A stretch of 64,000 nt of DNA from Zygaena filipendulae (GCA_907165275.2 OU015665.1:7254001-7318000); one strand, 5' to 3'; shown: positions 38,402-50,425, numbered from the stretch's first letter. Numbers and translations are program-made. Notes: a model not told the origin generated them from the letters alone.

Positions 38402-39459
38402 TTAGTCTTTTTTTTCTTGTGATCCTGTCGTTACAACATCTGGAGAAATTTCACACTTCGACTGTATGGGAAAAGGGGAAAACTGTTCTCCTTCCGGTAT
38501 AGTTTCCATTCTTGGAACACTTTCTAGTAAAGACGATTTCTTTCTAGTTGTTATCAATGAACTATCCAAATCTACAAACGTATCTTTATTTTTGAGATAC
38601 GAAATAACAATGGATTCGTCATCTTTCGCATCTAGCGCTATTGTGTTCTCGCTCTGGAGATTGATATCAGTCATGACCATGTCATCTCTAGATTCAGATT
38701 CTTTAAGGATTGAAGGAAACATTTCATTTTTTTGATCTCTGCTAGTTGAAGGTAGGTCCCCACGTGTTCCATTTCTGTTAAAATATTTTTGAACGATCGG
38801 TTCCCTATTTGTGATTTTGTCGTTCCTGTCGATAACCATTTCATTTGAGCTAGGATAGCTAATGCAGCTTGACTTGTCAACTATGACAAACATTGGTGCT
38901 CTTTCGGCAATGCCAGGTGCAATTTGGTGGTTGCTAAGTGTACATTGCAGACTGACGTCGTCTTCACTAGAAAGAATGCACGACTTGATTTCTTTGTAGA
39001 TTTTATTCAGTGATAGTCGTAAACTGTTTGTCCGATGTTGTTCTCTGGAACTAATGAAAGTTTTGCTGGTGAACATTCGCTTGCTGCACTGCTAGAGCAT
39101 GGACGCCTTATAATATTGTATCTGCTATATGCGGCGGTGTCGCGGTCGCGTTCTACGTGAAGGTTTCTTTGTGCTCGCAATAATTCAACGATATGATCGG
39201 ATAGTACACGATCAGAATAAAAGTGACTCAAAATTGTTTGAACTACGTCCCTCACCAACCGAAACAAAAACATTCTAGCATAATTAAGGAACCAAAAAAA
39301 CGATTCATACGTCGTCGAATGCGTCGTGGTTTGGCCATCTTCTACTAGTTGGTGGTTACTCGTTGCCACTGCGACGTCCTTAACTGACCCTTCTTCGGGT
39401 GCTTCAGCCACTTTTTCACTTAAAGAACTATCAGGATTGTCTGTATTCATAATTAACAT
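38402..39459 (-). CDS. Unrecognised gene, frame break or 65-bp intron
   Basis: Two overlapping minus-strand frames fill this interval. The first (39459-39007) starts MLIMNTDNPDSSLSEKVAEA and contains an aromatic stretch (SFFWFLNYARMFLFRLVRDV) that could be a membrane-associated helix. The second (to 38402) is Ser-, Asp- and Glu-rich and looks disordered, ending TTGSQEKKD. They differ in frame. A possible 65-base intron, donor at 39156 (CAC|GTAGAA) and acceptor at 39092 (CTCTAG|CAG), joins them in phase as exons 39459-39157 and 39091-38402, 330 residues. Otherwise a one-base indel (assembly error or decay) is needed. No known family was recognised. The gene lies between the ankyrin gene and the prohormone, all on one strand. 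Confidence 0.5.
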
Positions 39460-40501
39460 ACCTAGCTATTTTAATAAGTACTTTGTTTAAAGAGTTTATT
39501 ATAAAAAAAAACCATTTAGGTACAAGCTTTTTAAGTCCGTTTCTAGTTAGGTCGTATTTACTTATGTTATGAATTAATTCTCTTGTTGTACAGCTGTCAG
39601 TTTTTGTTAACGTGCAACTTTGGCATTTAGGTATGTTTATTTTTTCAAATTTCGATAATCATAATGTAGGTAATTAAAAGTCAATAAACCTACTTACCAA
39701 AGAAAATAAGGGGCAGCAGAGTAAAATTAAAACTCGTTTTATAAGTAGATACGTACTACGTTTAATACAGAGAGTTTATAATTTACATATTAATTAATAA
39801 GAATTTTATAGTAACACGAAATATAGAAATATATTATTAGGTATTTAATTATATAACTAAATATGTAAAATGTCAAGTTTTTAACTTCACATTAAACGTA
39901 TGGGTATTTAGAAATTAGATATAATCAATAACCAGATAAACAGTACCCATAAATTAAAACTTTAGTAGGTAGGTACCTACTTAGATGTAGGCATAATTTT
40001 CTACAGTTCGAATAGATATGCAGTAAACGGAGGTAGGAAACATTTTGTGAAGTATTACCTAACGCCTATCAAATAAGTAAAAAAAAAACGACCTAGTTTT
40101 AATTAAGCCAGAATTAATTATTCGGCTAATTTCTTAAATAGCCCTATTTAATATTATCTCTTTAGTTTCTATAATATAATCAATAACCAAAAATATGATT
40201 CGCGAGTGCACCGTGACTTAAACTTATAGAAAGGTTTAGGCCATTTAGTTTTTTTCTCATTTTATTATAGTTTCTAACATTTCTAAAACATCACCATTAC
40301 TCTTTAATACTATTTACTTCCCGTATTTCTATAGGTATCCTCTACTTACTGTGATTGAAATGCACGACCAACTTATGCCTCAAAGTTGCCAAGAAACCGT
40401 CCATTCGATGGCCCGTCCCACTCGCACGGTTACAGCTAACGTGTTAAATGCTTTTATTGGAGTTTTTTTTTTCGAATGGACCATTCTTCCGGCTCAATAA
40501 T

Positions 40502-42681
40502 TTAAAGTATCAGTCGCCGATATACAGGAATATCTTGTTCTTGCACTCGGGGCGCCGAGCGCAGCAACTCGGCGAGCGTGTAGAGATCGTCCCTAGGACG
40601 GTAGTTGTTCTGGTGCATCATACCATCCGAACGTTTCCGCGCGACCATAAAACGTTTCATTTTGTTTGCGTAGTTCCGTTTGCGTCGAACTTCTTCGTAC
40701 CTCTGAGCCAATTCTGTGGGGTCCACTTGGTACATATTTGGATACCCTCTGGCTAAAGCCATTCTGTTTTGTTCGGAGAAATAAGATTGGTGTGGGTAGT
40801 CTCTTTCGCGTGGGCCCACGACGACGGGCTCGTTATACCAAACATCGCCATTTTCATCAACTTCAGACTGTTCTTCCTCTACCGGGCCGACTCTTCCATA
40901 GTAACGATCGGCAGCCCACTGGTCAGCATTCCATTCCTGTTTCCTGCGCTCCTGAGCTTCCCAGAGATTCAAAAGTGCTCTTACATCTGCTGCGCTAAGA
41001 CCAGAGTCCCGTTTGCGTCTTTCAGAAATGGGTCTAAACAAGAAATTAATATAAGTTTACCAATTACTTGCTAGTATACCAAACATAGAAAGTATTCGAT
41101 TTTAGTAAATTTAAATATAATTCACCTGAAGTTCTTTTTGTTTCCTCCAGAGTTTTTGGTGGCTGTTTTAGCGGATGCAGCCGCGCCGCCTACTTTAGTA
41201 CCGCTGCCGCGTTTACGACGATGAACGTCTTGATCATGAGACATCGACTCCACTGGAGAAAGTGCCTCGTGCTCCTCGGGTCTAAGCAAATAAAAATAAG
41301 CAGATGGTTATAAGTGCCTACTCATTCATTTATAAATAAAAAAATAAAAATAATAATAGATACTTGTTTCTTGAATATCGATCGTCTTACTTAAGGTTTT
41401 TTTTTCCCGACCCAGATTTAGTGGCTACTTTAGTGGCAGCACCAGCGCCTCCGACTTTAGTGCCACTGCCACGTTTGCGACGACGAGCTTCATAACCCGC
41501 CGACAAGCCCTCTATTGCCGGTGGTTCACCGTAGAGTTCGGGTCTCATGATAAGATTGTCAAGCTCCCCAGTTGACTGAGGCGAGTCGAACCGCTGGTCT
41601 AAGCTTTGCTCAAAGCCTTCGGAATTTCCTGTGAAAATTCACCACTAAACTTTAAAACTGATTCTGGGGAAATTTCGAATAGGGGTTAGAGGAGAGATTA
41701 AATTACTAGTGATTTCTTTCACTTTCCTTGCGCTAATGTAGATTTTGTCAATCAATTTTCAGGACCAATACTTTTTTCCAGGTGAAAGGTACTCAATGTC
41801 CTTTTCTGTACCCCTACAACGTGAGTGTGTTTCATGATGATCGGTTGATTGGTTAAGGCGTGAAAGCGTAATAAAGAAATAAACAAACTCACATTTGCAT
41901 ATCTAATATTAGGAATAAGATAGCAGTAAAAACTCTCATCGGGTGAATGAACTTTATGGAATATGGGCTTAAATTGAATTATCTATACCTTCTTCGCTGA
42001 GAGCAAGGGGATAAGGTTCCAGGTCGTTTTTGTCGCTCTTATTCAGAAATAATGATTGTGTATCGTCTTTGGTTTGGTCCCAATTTTCTGGCAGTTCACC
42101 ACTTGGACCGCCATCTAAAATTTTTTGGATAGGTATGACAATATTTTATGAGTCAAGTAGGTACTTTGGCATAAAAACAAATCCACAGGAGACCAATCAT
42201 CGATGCATGATTTTTTTTTTGCGTCTGCATTTTTGATAATATTTACGCAGGTTAGAAAATTGGTTATGTTTTGGTATATCTCAGAAGAATAACTACGCAT
42301 TTGCCATCAACAATGAAAAATCAAAGACTTTTGTTAATAGAAAAGGTCACAGTGGTTATCTGGAAATCGGTGGAACTACGCAGAAACTCAACGGCGCAGA
42401 CACCTGTTGCTAAATTTAGAGAACAATCCGGCTCCCGGCAAATACCTACCCAATCAATACTATCTTACAAAACAATTTGATATAAAAAAATACATAAATC
42501 AATTCGTAAATTAATATTTACTTAGGTATCTATATTTAAGTAATTGATAAGTATCTAAGTAAGTACCGCAAAAATTGTTAAAAGAATATCATTAGTTCAT
42601 ACCTTTGTTATTCGTCGGGGTTGGTACTGCTTCAGTCAGCAAACAAACCGCGAAGAACGCGGTTAAAGAAAGCATTAACAT
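40502..42681 (-). CDS. Secreted prohormone-like (neuropeptide) precursor, five exons, 376 aa
   Basis: Exons: 42681-42603, 42114-41989, 41628-41391, 41281-41126 and 41033-40502; all GT/AG, phases agree. A signal peptide (MLMLSLTAFFAVCLLTEA, cleavage near residue 18) leads an acidic spacer. Basic cleavage sites follow: RRRKR at 117-121, RRKR at 169-172 and RRKR at 205-208. The first two are each followed by GSGTKVGG and an Ala/Thr/Lys tract, so exons 3 and 4 carry a duplicated module. GKK at 143-145 could signal amidation. The third site precedes DSGLSAADVRALLNLWEAQE. More basic sites (RRKR, KMKR, ARKR) lie in the C-terminal half, which ends IPVYRRLIL. The layout fits a regulated-secretion prohormone processed by furin/PC2-type enzymes. 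It resembles insect NVP-like prohormones in outline, but I do not assign that name firmly. Confidence 0.85.
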
Positions 42682-45177
42682 GATAGAAGATACTGTAAAT
42701 TTTTAAATATGTTTAAATATGTATTGGTGACGTTTAAGAAATGTAGATAACCGATCCTCCGACAGGTCACTGCGAATCCTGCGAACGAGTGTCGTCTACC
42801 GACTCAAAATACACACAGCCAACGCGGCTCCTGTCGATAAATTTGCTACATGCGCAATACGACGTGTAAAGAGTCCAAATACAGAGTCGGATTTATCATA
42901 ATATCTACATGAATCATGAACCTACGGAAGCAAATTTATTTATTCATTTAGGGAAATCCACAGTACTTACCTATTTTATAACAGAATCAAGTACTTAGGT
43001 AGTTCTAGCGGTACAAGGCCGTTACGGATTCAATTTAAAAACCACAATTGTCCAGACAGCGAATAAGTAATAAGAGTGCTAATATAACAATACACAATTA
43101 CGTGGGTGTTATTTCTATATACTGTCACCATATTTGTGGCCTTAACTTGAAGTAGGAGTCAGTAACTACCTACAGTACCTAGGTACATACCTATTGCAGC
43201 AAGACAAAAAGACATATTAATTATGTACATGTATACGTTTACCTGATCAACAACATTTCAGCCTTATAAAATTAACGTGGTCGGTTAGTGAAAACTCTTA
43301 AAGGCTCTAATAAAGAAAGAAAAAAAAAATGGTCCTTCGGTTCGGATTTTTCTTAAACATTGCCTAACAATGTGCATAAGATAATTTATACAAATAAAAT
43401 GCTCTCCCATTTTTTTTTATTTACCAAATTCAGTCCTGGATGTACTTAGTGCAGTAGTGACGTTCGGCTGTTGTAAATCAGGGCTCTTCAAAAACAAAAC
43501 TTTGTTCACTGTTCATAATATAATGAGGCGAGACGGAGCGTGGCGGGGGCGTCATCGCTTATTAATTACGTTACATTAAGTGCGTAATTTAACCCTTTCT
43601 TTTACTGACGTCAGAGGAGAAACAAAGGGTGTTTTACCAGTTGCCAAGCTTTTCAGATTTCTATTCTTCCCATTTATATAGGTACGTCAAGTATTTGTTT
43701 GTCCTTCGTTCACATCGCAACAGAGCAACGAATCAGCAAAGTTTTTTGGTCAGATAGTTCCTAATCCTATTTTCAAAGATATCTAGTTACATAATGCGTT
43801 ATTTGGATAAAGAACCTTAAAAGACAGAACAACATTCAAAGGAGTCGATCGAGGTTGAATTTTGATTCCTTAGGTATTTCTTTGAACGGTGAGTTTGATG
43901 TAGGTACTAGGTACCTACTTACTTGATTTGTTTGAGTATAGGGATACCTGGGAACAGTTTACCTTGGATAATTTTCTATCACTAAGTTCCAGGTACCTAT
44001 TCTTCATTCACCTTCACCATTTAAAACTATTTGTCATCACCAGGGATTCCATCCAGCGTCTAGACGTTATCATGCATTGCAGTCTGTTTTTATGAAACGA
44101 TAGGGAAAAGTATAGGTACCTACCTACCATAAAAGAATATCTACGTTTAAACGAAGGTAGGCATAGGAACCTAGGTACTTTAGAGAAGTTACACCAATGT
44201 ACCTGTATTTTGTTTGTCGTTTTATAAGAATATAAAGTTGATTGGCGGACTGGTGCTGGGACCAATTGGTCGAAGTATTACAATGCGCCTAAGTGAGCAA
44301 GAATCATCTTTTAGTTCAGTCACTTTAGCATCACAAAAGGTAATTGTCGCTGAGAATGGAATGTTCTCGGCACTTGTATGATAGGTGTAGTAGATACATA
44401 CGTCCTGTAAACATATTTCTTAGAAAGAATATATTCTATTTACTCGTCCATTGGACCTAATTTAAATGAGTAAGTAGGTACCTACATTAGGTATACCTAC
44501 TATTATATCATTGATCTGTATAATATCTATTTAGATAGGTATAACTATCGGCCGCACTCAGAGTCGTCTGATTCGGTACCTACCTACCTAATTAATTATT
44601 TTTAAAACAAAATTGCCGCAATCAGAGACATTCATTAAATTAATGTTAGATAATTGAATGCGACTGAATATCGATATAATATAGACAACGAAGTGATCTT
44701 TTTTTTGAATAGGTAGGTACCTAAACTTTTTTTGGAAACGCGTAGAGAAATCAAGTTGAAATAAACTAAATAAACCTACCTACTCAATTATCTACTCATA
44801 ACTCAGGTCATGGAGCCTGTGCCTGGACCCGTGAAAATAAGTTAGACGTAATCGTTTACTTTCTTTTAAATAAAATATAGAACCAAATATTGTGAGAAGA
44901 CATATAATTTCTTTTAAATATTGTATTTATTATTATAAATAACTCAAAAATAAAATAAATGATTATTACTATAAATTGAAATTAATATCCGCATGGTATT
45001 AAAATACCCTAAAGCGACATCTTACATGATTTCTTTACAACTTAACGCTTTTTAAATAATGTTGGCCATCAAATAAAAGATAGCACTACTTTCCATACAA
45101 AGTCCCCCCCCCCGGTTTTGACATTCGCAGGGAATTTTTAAACGTACCTAGGTGGGTACCTTCAACCTTGTGCTAAT
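42682..45177. other. Intergenic DNA upstream of the prohormone gene
   Basis: No exon with splice signals was seen. The prohormone promoter should lie next to 42682. TAGGTACCTA-type palindromes are dense between 43900 and 44760. Confidence 0.5.
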
Positions 45178-46336
45178 GCGCTTATTACACTTTGCAATTT
45201 CAGAGCACTGCAATTTCAGGGCTCTAACGGCCGCACTCAAAGTCGACTTTAATGATTACTTAGTTAAGTATAGATTTTTAAAACAAAACTGCCGCATTTA
45301 ATGAGATGTAACTTAATTAATTAAATGCCAGTTAACATTAATTTACTAAACTTGTCTGATTGCGGCAGTTTTGTTTTAATAGTACATTGTTATCCTAGGG
45401 GTGAAAGTAACTTATTTAGTCCCGAGACGGGGTTTGGCGCCCGAGCGTAGCGAGGGCGCTAATAGATCGAGGGACTAAATAAGTCTTTCTCCCGAGGGTA
45501 ACACTGTGCTTTTCATTACGAATGCAAGGAAAGTCAAAATAAAAATAGGAATTAGCTAAAGAAAAAACGAGTGAAGATCGGATAGTCGCTTGACGCTTTC
45601 CCACCTATTTCTTTTTCTTTGGCCGGCTAGCTATTCAGCCAGTATTTTTTATTTACATTGTGGCGACCTAAAAAAATATTTTCTTTAATTATTAAGTATT
45701 AATTAAAGAAAATAAAAAAATATAAATAGGAATTAGCTTAAGAAAAAGTGAGTGAATTTTATTTTAATTAATACCTACTTAAACTTTACGTTATTTCAAT
45801 TTTACATCGCGCTGGCTGTATAGAAAGTTGAAACATGGTTCAATAGAAATGTGAAAATAGACCTAGTTTTTTTTTAATAATTTGACAGTTGTCAGTTGAA
45901 AGCGATTCTCCCTAGGGCTGAAAAGGGTTACTTTCAACCCGCTTCTCAGGCAACTTCAGACCTACTTTCCGAGTATGAGTAATGAAAAAATCTTTACTTA
46001 ACTAAGTAATCATTAAAGTCGACTCTGAGTGCCGCGGTAAATCGGATACAATTTAGGGTCCTTGAGTGAGAGAGAGAGAGCGAGTAATCACACTACACTA
46101 AATTGTACCCTTAATCGACTGCTGTACGGTACATTTTAGTGTAGTGTGTGTGTGTGTGTGTAGAGTGTAGCGAGTTATTTGGGGTCTCAGAAGCATAAAG
46201 TTATTCTTCTGAGTTTGGGGTACAATTTAGTGTAGTGTGATTACTCGCTCTCTCTCTCTCACTCACCGACCCTAAATTGTATCCGATTTAGAGCACTAAA
46301 TTGGTGTTCTGAAATTGCAAGGTGTAATAAGCGCTT
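45178..46336. repeat. Nest of concentric inverted repeats, 1.16 kb
   Basis: Outer arms: GCGCTTATTACACTTTGCAA (45178) and its complement near 46336. Next arms: CGCACTCAAAGTCGACTTTA (45232) and TAAAGTCGACTCTGAGTGC (46014). Inside are a small pair around AAAACAAAACTGCCGCA (45286/45377) and a hairpin with CTTATTTAGTCCCGAG (45411-45484). It appears built by successive insertions of foldback elements. Confidence 0.65.
46043..46285. repeat. Foldback element inside the inverted-repeat nest
   Basis: Arms of about 68 bases beginning CGGATACAATTTAGGGTC, with (GA)n and (CT)n runs matching across the axis and a (GT)n tract near the centre at about 46144. Near-perfect pairing. Confidence 0.75.
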
Positions 46337-46351
46337 AAAGGGTACTAGACT

Positions 46352-46560
46352 ACTTAGCTGTACCGCGCGGTTTCACCCGCGATAATTTCGGAGTTCCCGC
46401 GGGAATTCCGGATTACAATATTACAGCCTATGTTACTCAGGGATAATGTAGCTTTCTAATGGTGAAAGAATTTTTGAAATCGGTCAAGTAGTTTTTGAGT
46501 TAAATCGTAAACAACAAAAAATCTAATCTTTCCTCTTTATAATATTAGTACCTATAGTAG
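46352..46560 (+). repeat. CCGCGG-box repeat, subfamily shared with 17485
   Basis: Starts TTAGCTGTACCGCGCGG; contains TGTTACTCAGGGATAATG and AAATCGGTCAAGTAGTTTTT; ends TAATATTAGTACC. It begins directly beside the inverted-repeat nest at 45178-46336. Confidence 0.65.
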
Positions 46561-47654
46561 ACTTATTTTTACCGTGGGCGTGGTATAGATTTGCAGTTGG
46601 TAACTGATCGCCACCTATTTAGGGACAATAGTTTTTGGACGGCAAAGTTTGTCCCTAGTCCAGTCCAGTCCAGTTTACGACGAATTATTATTTAACCAGA
46701 CCACACGCTTTAGGGATGATTTTTTCTAGAGTAGCCTACCTAAATAGTATTGGGAATACCTACTTATACATTTCATCATAAATATAAAAGTCAGTGCAGT
46801 GCCTTTTCTTTCCTTTCCTTTCAAAATTCGGTTGAAAATAGTGTGACTTTTAGTAGTTACCTACTGCCAACAAAATGCATATTAAAAATCGGTTTGTATG
46901 CTTATACCTATCTACGTAATACGAAGACCGTTAGGGGGCTGGTATAATCAAGCTTCCACCCTTTTTTAAGCAAAATTTGCTACGGCAATATTATGCAGAT
47001 AGGTACCTATCTGTCAACAAGAACTTGATGTCATTTCTTAATAGGTAACTGTGGTAAAATCGAAAAAAACAAATGTGAATAAAACAATATAACTATTCTA
47101 AATACCTATTTTATTCCTAAAATGTTATTATAAAGAAATATACAATTACATAACATATTTAGTTTACCAATTTATCAGGTAATCAATTGAAAGCAATAGT
47201 GCATTAGGATTTATTTTCATATAAAATGGCATTTATTTTGTAACGACAATAGGTATTTGTAAATTAGTAATATTATATTATTTAATTATTTATTGCTCTT
47301 TATAAGTAAGTAGAGCCAAGTAAGGCCCATGCATTTGTGACACAAAAGTACTTCATAGGTATATTACAGAGTTGATGAAAATAAATAAAATAAATACATT
47401 TATGTATTATTTACTAATTTCCTTAAATTATATATAATTCTTATACAAATATTGTATCATCGAAAACTAAGACTTAAATTACAACACACTTAAAGGAATG
47501 GACAAGTAACAAATAAGAAAAAAAATTCCAGCCTATATTCTATAGGTATTTATGACACTCAGTAGTAAAACAATACAAAAATTTAAAATAAATATATTTA
47601 CTACCTATGGTGATGAATTTTTACATTTAATTAACAATAAGATTTAATAGTCTA

Positions 47655-49643
47655 CTATGACTTTTTTCTAGATATCTTAGTATTCTTTTTATATTTTGCT
47701 TCTTCTCTTTTTTCTGTTATTTTTTTCCTTTTGCTTCTTTTATTGTCACTGTCAGTGTCAGAGCTAGAACTTGAACTATCACTGCTAGAGTCAGAGCTAG
47801 AACTGCTTGTGCTACTACTGTCACTGCTACTACTAGAAGAATATTTTCTCTTTCTTCTTAATTTATTTTTCTTTCTATCACTTTCACTAGACGAGCTGGA
47901 TTCAGTACTTGATGAACTAGAATCTGATGAATCAGTAGCTGAGGATGATGATGAGGATGTATTTCGCCTCTTAACAATCTTTTTTTTCTGTTCATTATTT
48001 GTAATTTTTCTATCTTTCTTCTTGTCTCTTTTACTGTTCTTATCTTCTGATTTTCCTTTTATCATTGGTGATGGAGTTCTTGCTTCTGTGTCAAACTTTT
48101 CATATTTATTTCTATTATTATCTTCTTTATCTGAATGCTTTGATGTTGATGTGCTTTTGTTGTTCCCATCATACACATCATTTCTATTTTTTAATGTACT
48201 ACGAGTATTAGACATTTTATCATAGTCATTTTTGGATTTGGATGATTTTGAATATTCATTTCTGATCGGAGATGATTTTGATCTAGACTTATAATTGCTG
48301 AAATGGTCTCTATCTCTATGTTTATTATTACTCTCATCTTTGTTTCTATTATCATTATTGGCCCTGTCACTTGGACTATGTCGGCTGTAAGAATAGTTTC
48401 TTTCCTTTCTTGATGATTGACTTCTTAGATCCTTTGGTTTAGATACGCTGCTGCTTCTATGAACTGTATCCTTCTCTAGTTGGTCATAATTTACATCATT
48501 TATATATTTTTTTCTATCATTATTTCTACTTCTGCTGTAGTTATCTCTGTCATAATGGTAACTTTTACTATCTTTTTTCTTGTCGACTCTATTCTCTTTA
48601 TGTTTATTTTTGTCAATATTACTTTCTGAAGAATTTTCATTTATATGTTTCACACCTCTGCCTTTGCCAAGCCATTTTATTTTGGACACAGATTGTGAAA
48701 AATCAACATGAATTCTTCGATCATCAATCAAAACATTGTCCATTTTTAAATAAGCATCTTCACAAGCTTTTTTATCACTAAACTCTACAAAGGCATACTG
48801 AAGGGAATCTCCCGACTTTTTGTCTCTTATAACTTCACAGCTCACAATTTTTCCAAAACGACTGAAAATTATCTCTAAGTCCTCATCAGTTGTAACAGGG
48901 TTAAGTTTACATACAAAAAGTACATTTTCGGGTGGAGCAATGTCAGCATCAGGCAAATCACCAATTATTTCCAAAATAGTTGCACGAGCTTTAGCTTCTT
49001 TTTCTTCAATCAATTCTTGGATTTCTGCTGCACTTTTCTTTTCCATTTCATCTATATCTTCATCAGCAGCAATCCTGCCACCTTTTAGGCGCTCTGCACT
49101 TGGTGATGGGGATCTAGATGGTGCTCTTAAGCCTGGAGGGTCATTGAATGGGTCTTCAAGAACTACTGTATGTGTTATTCTTACATCACGATATGGTCGA
49201 TGACTCTCATCACAAATCACATCATTTATTTTTCTCAACACTTCATGGCCTTCGGTGACTTCTCCAATCACACAATGAACCCCATCCAAAGAGTCTAAAT
49301 CAGATGCAAGTGTTAAGAAAAACTGTGAGCCAACCATCATATCATCGGTACACACCATTGATAGCAATCCGACTTCAGTGTGACGAATTTTAGGCATTTT
49401 TTCAGCTGAGAAAAATCGTTTTTGAGGACCTTCAAGGATTCCCCAAATGGATTCCCCTCCAGTTCCGTCTCCAGTTGGGTCACCCGTTTGAGCAATAAAG
49501 CCACTTCTAATTGTATGAAAAAGGTTATAATTATAATATTTCATTTTGCACAGCTTCAGAAAATTTAAACACGTAGCAGGACGCCTGTTGTGATATAGAT
49601 CTACGGTCATATCGCCTAGAGTAGTTTCTATTACGACCGCCAT
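47655..49643 (-). CDS. PPIL4: Peptidyl-prolyl isomerase-like 4 (cyclophilin-RRM), 662 aa
   Basis: Single uninterrupted frame beginning MAVVIETTLGDMTVDLYHNR. The cyclophilin domain spans residues 1-165 and carries the PPIL4-type insert GDPTGDGTGGESIWG. An acidic/charged linker follows (190-235), then an RRM at about 240-318 with RNP2-like LFVCKL and RNP1-like LQYAFVEF. The tail from about 330 is rich in Ser, Lys, Arg, Asp and Asn, with poly-Ser runs, and ends basic. Members of this family are nuclear and associate with the spliceosome. The cyclophilin A catalytic arginine is replaced (FHTIRSGF, Thr at the Arg55 position), as in other PPIL4 proteins, so isomerase activity may be weak. The start was placed at the ATG in AAAATGG; an in-frame TTG lies three codons upstream. 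The lack of introns is notable. Confidence 0.95.
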   Translation of the reverse strand: MAVVIETTLGDMTVDLYHNRRPATCLNFLKLCKMKYYNYNLFHTIRSGFIAQTGDPTGDGTGGESIWGILEGPQKRFFSAEKMPKIRHTEVGLLSMVCTDDMMVGSQFFLTLASDLDSLDGVHCVIGEVTEGHEVLRKINDVICDESHRPYRDVRITHTVVLEDPFNDPPGLRAPSRSPSPSAERLKGGRIAADEDIDEMEKKSAAEIQELIEEKEAKARATILEIIGDLPDADIAPPENVLFVCKLNPVTTDEDLEIIFSRFGKIVSCEVIRDKKSGDSLQYAFVEFSDKKACEDAYLKMDNVLIDDRRIHVDFSQSVSKIKWLGKGRGVKHINENSSESNIDKNKHKENRVDKKKDSKSYHYDRDNYSRSRNNDRKKYINDVNYDQLEKDTVHRSSSVSKPKDLRSQSSRKERNYSYSRHSPSDRANNDNRNKDESNNKHRDRDHFSNYKSRSKSSPIRNEYSKSSKSKNDYDKMSNTRSTLKNRNDVYDGNNKSTSTSKHSDKEDNNRNKYEKFDTEARTPSPMIKGKSEDKNSKRDKKKDRKITNNEQKKKIVKRRNTSSSSSSATDSSDSSSSSTESSSSSESDRKKNKLRRKRKYSSSSSSDSSSTSSSSSDSSSDSSSSSSDTDSDNKRSKRKKITEKREEAKYKKNTKISRKKS

Positions 49644-49850
49644 TTTGACCAACGTAAAATTAAAAAGTTATTATAGAAACTGATGTAAAGTTATAGGTAA
49701 CAGAATAACTATTTAGCACTTCTTTAAAACTGATACATCCACGAAAGTCGAAACTAAACAACTAGGCAACTAAGACTTATAATTGATAGAATTTTCTAAC
49801 CTCTCAAATCGAAATGTCAACATTCAACACTGAACACTGTTTTTTTTGGT

Positions 49851-50090
49851 AAAGTTTACCCCTTTCGGGGAAGGCAAAGGAAACAGTCCATGTAGCCAAA
49901 TTGAACACTGATGACTGAACACTCGTCAATGTCATCAGCGTCTTTTATTAATTTTAATTTTTACTCCTTTTACAGAAGGCAAAAGAATCTAAGTCCATAT
50001 AGCCAATTCAGTTGTATTTTTCTTCTGAAGTTATTTATATCGAAATGCATTGGTGAGATGCATTTCGATTTTGAGATGTTTTTGAAGTAA
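49851..50090 (+). repeat. Two copies of a short repeat near the retroelement remnant
   Basis: The core (TTTACCCCTTTCGGGGAAGG, GGCAAAAGAATCTAAGTCC, CATATAGCCAA) occurs at about 49853 and 49970, and also at 50571 and, reversed, at about 52225-52275. They may be ends of one element family. Confidence 0.5.
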
Positions 50091-50381
50091 GTAGGTATTC
50101 TAAAAGTTTTCACCAAATGATCAAAGAACCAAATCAACCAAATCTGGTGAAAAGTAACCAGCTATGGCAACACTGAACTGCACTGACTGGTGAGTGGTGA
50201 CTGTGACGGAAGCCAAAGATTTAAATACAATGACGATTGTATTTAAATTAGACGATTAAAAAATTAGACGATTTTAAGCAAAATGGACGTTAGTTTTTAT
50301 TTCTTCGTTTTAAAAATTACTAATAGGGTACTTGCATGAAATTTATAACAAGAAATTGTGTCAATATTTCAAAAATAAAGC

Positions 50382-50425
50382 AAAATAAATAAATAAATAA
50401 ATAAATAAATAAAATAAATAAATAA
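50382..50425 (+). repeat. (AAAT)n microsatellite
   Basis: A run of AAAT units, with one irregular unit. Confidence 0.85.

Noticed and set aside
36990..39459. Fusion of the 38402-39459 frames with the ankyrin gene as upstream exons
   Set aside because: The second frame ends in stops before any usable donor, and the ankyrin gene has its own plausible ATG at 37191.
40448..41074. Plus-strand frames of about 100 residues
   Set aside because: Antisense shadows of the last prohormone exon.
47731..48225. 164-residue Leu/Ser-rich plus-strand frame
   Set aside because: Exact antisense of the PPIL4 poly-Ser/Asp tail.
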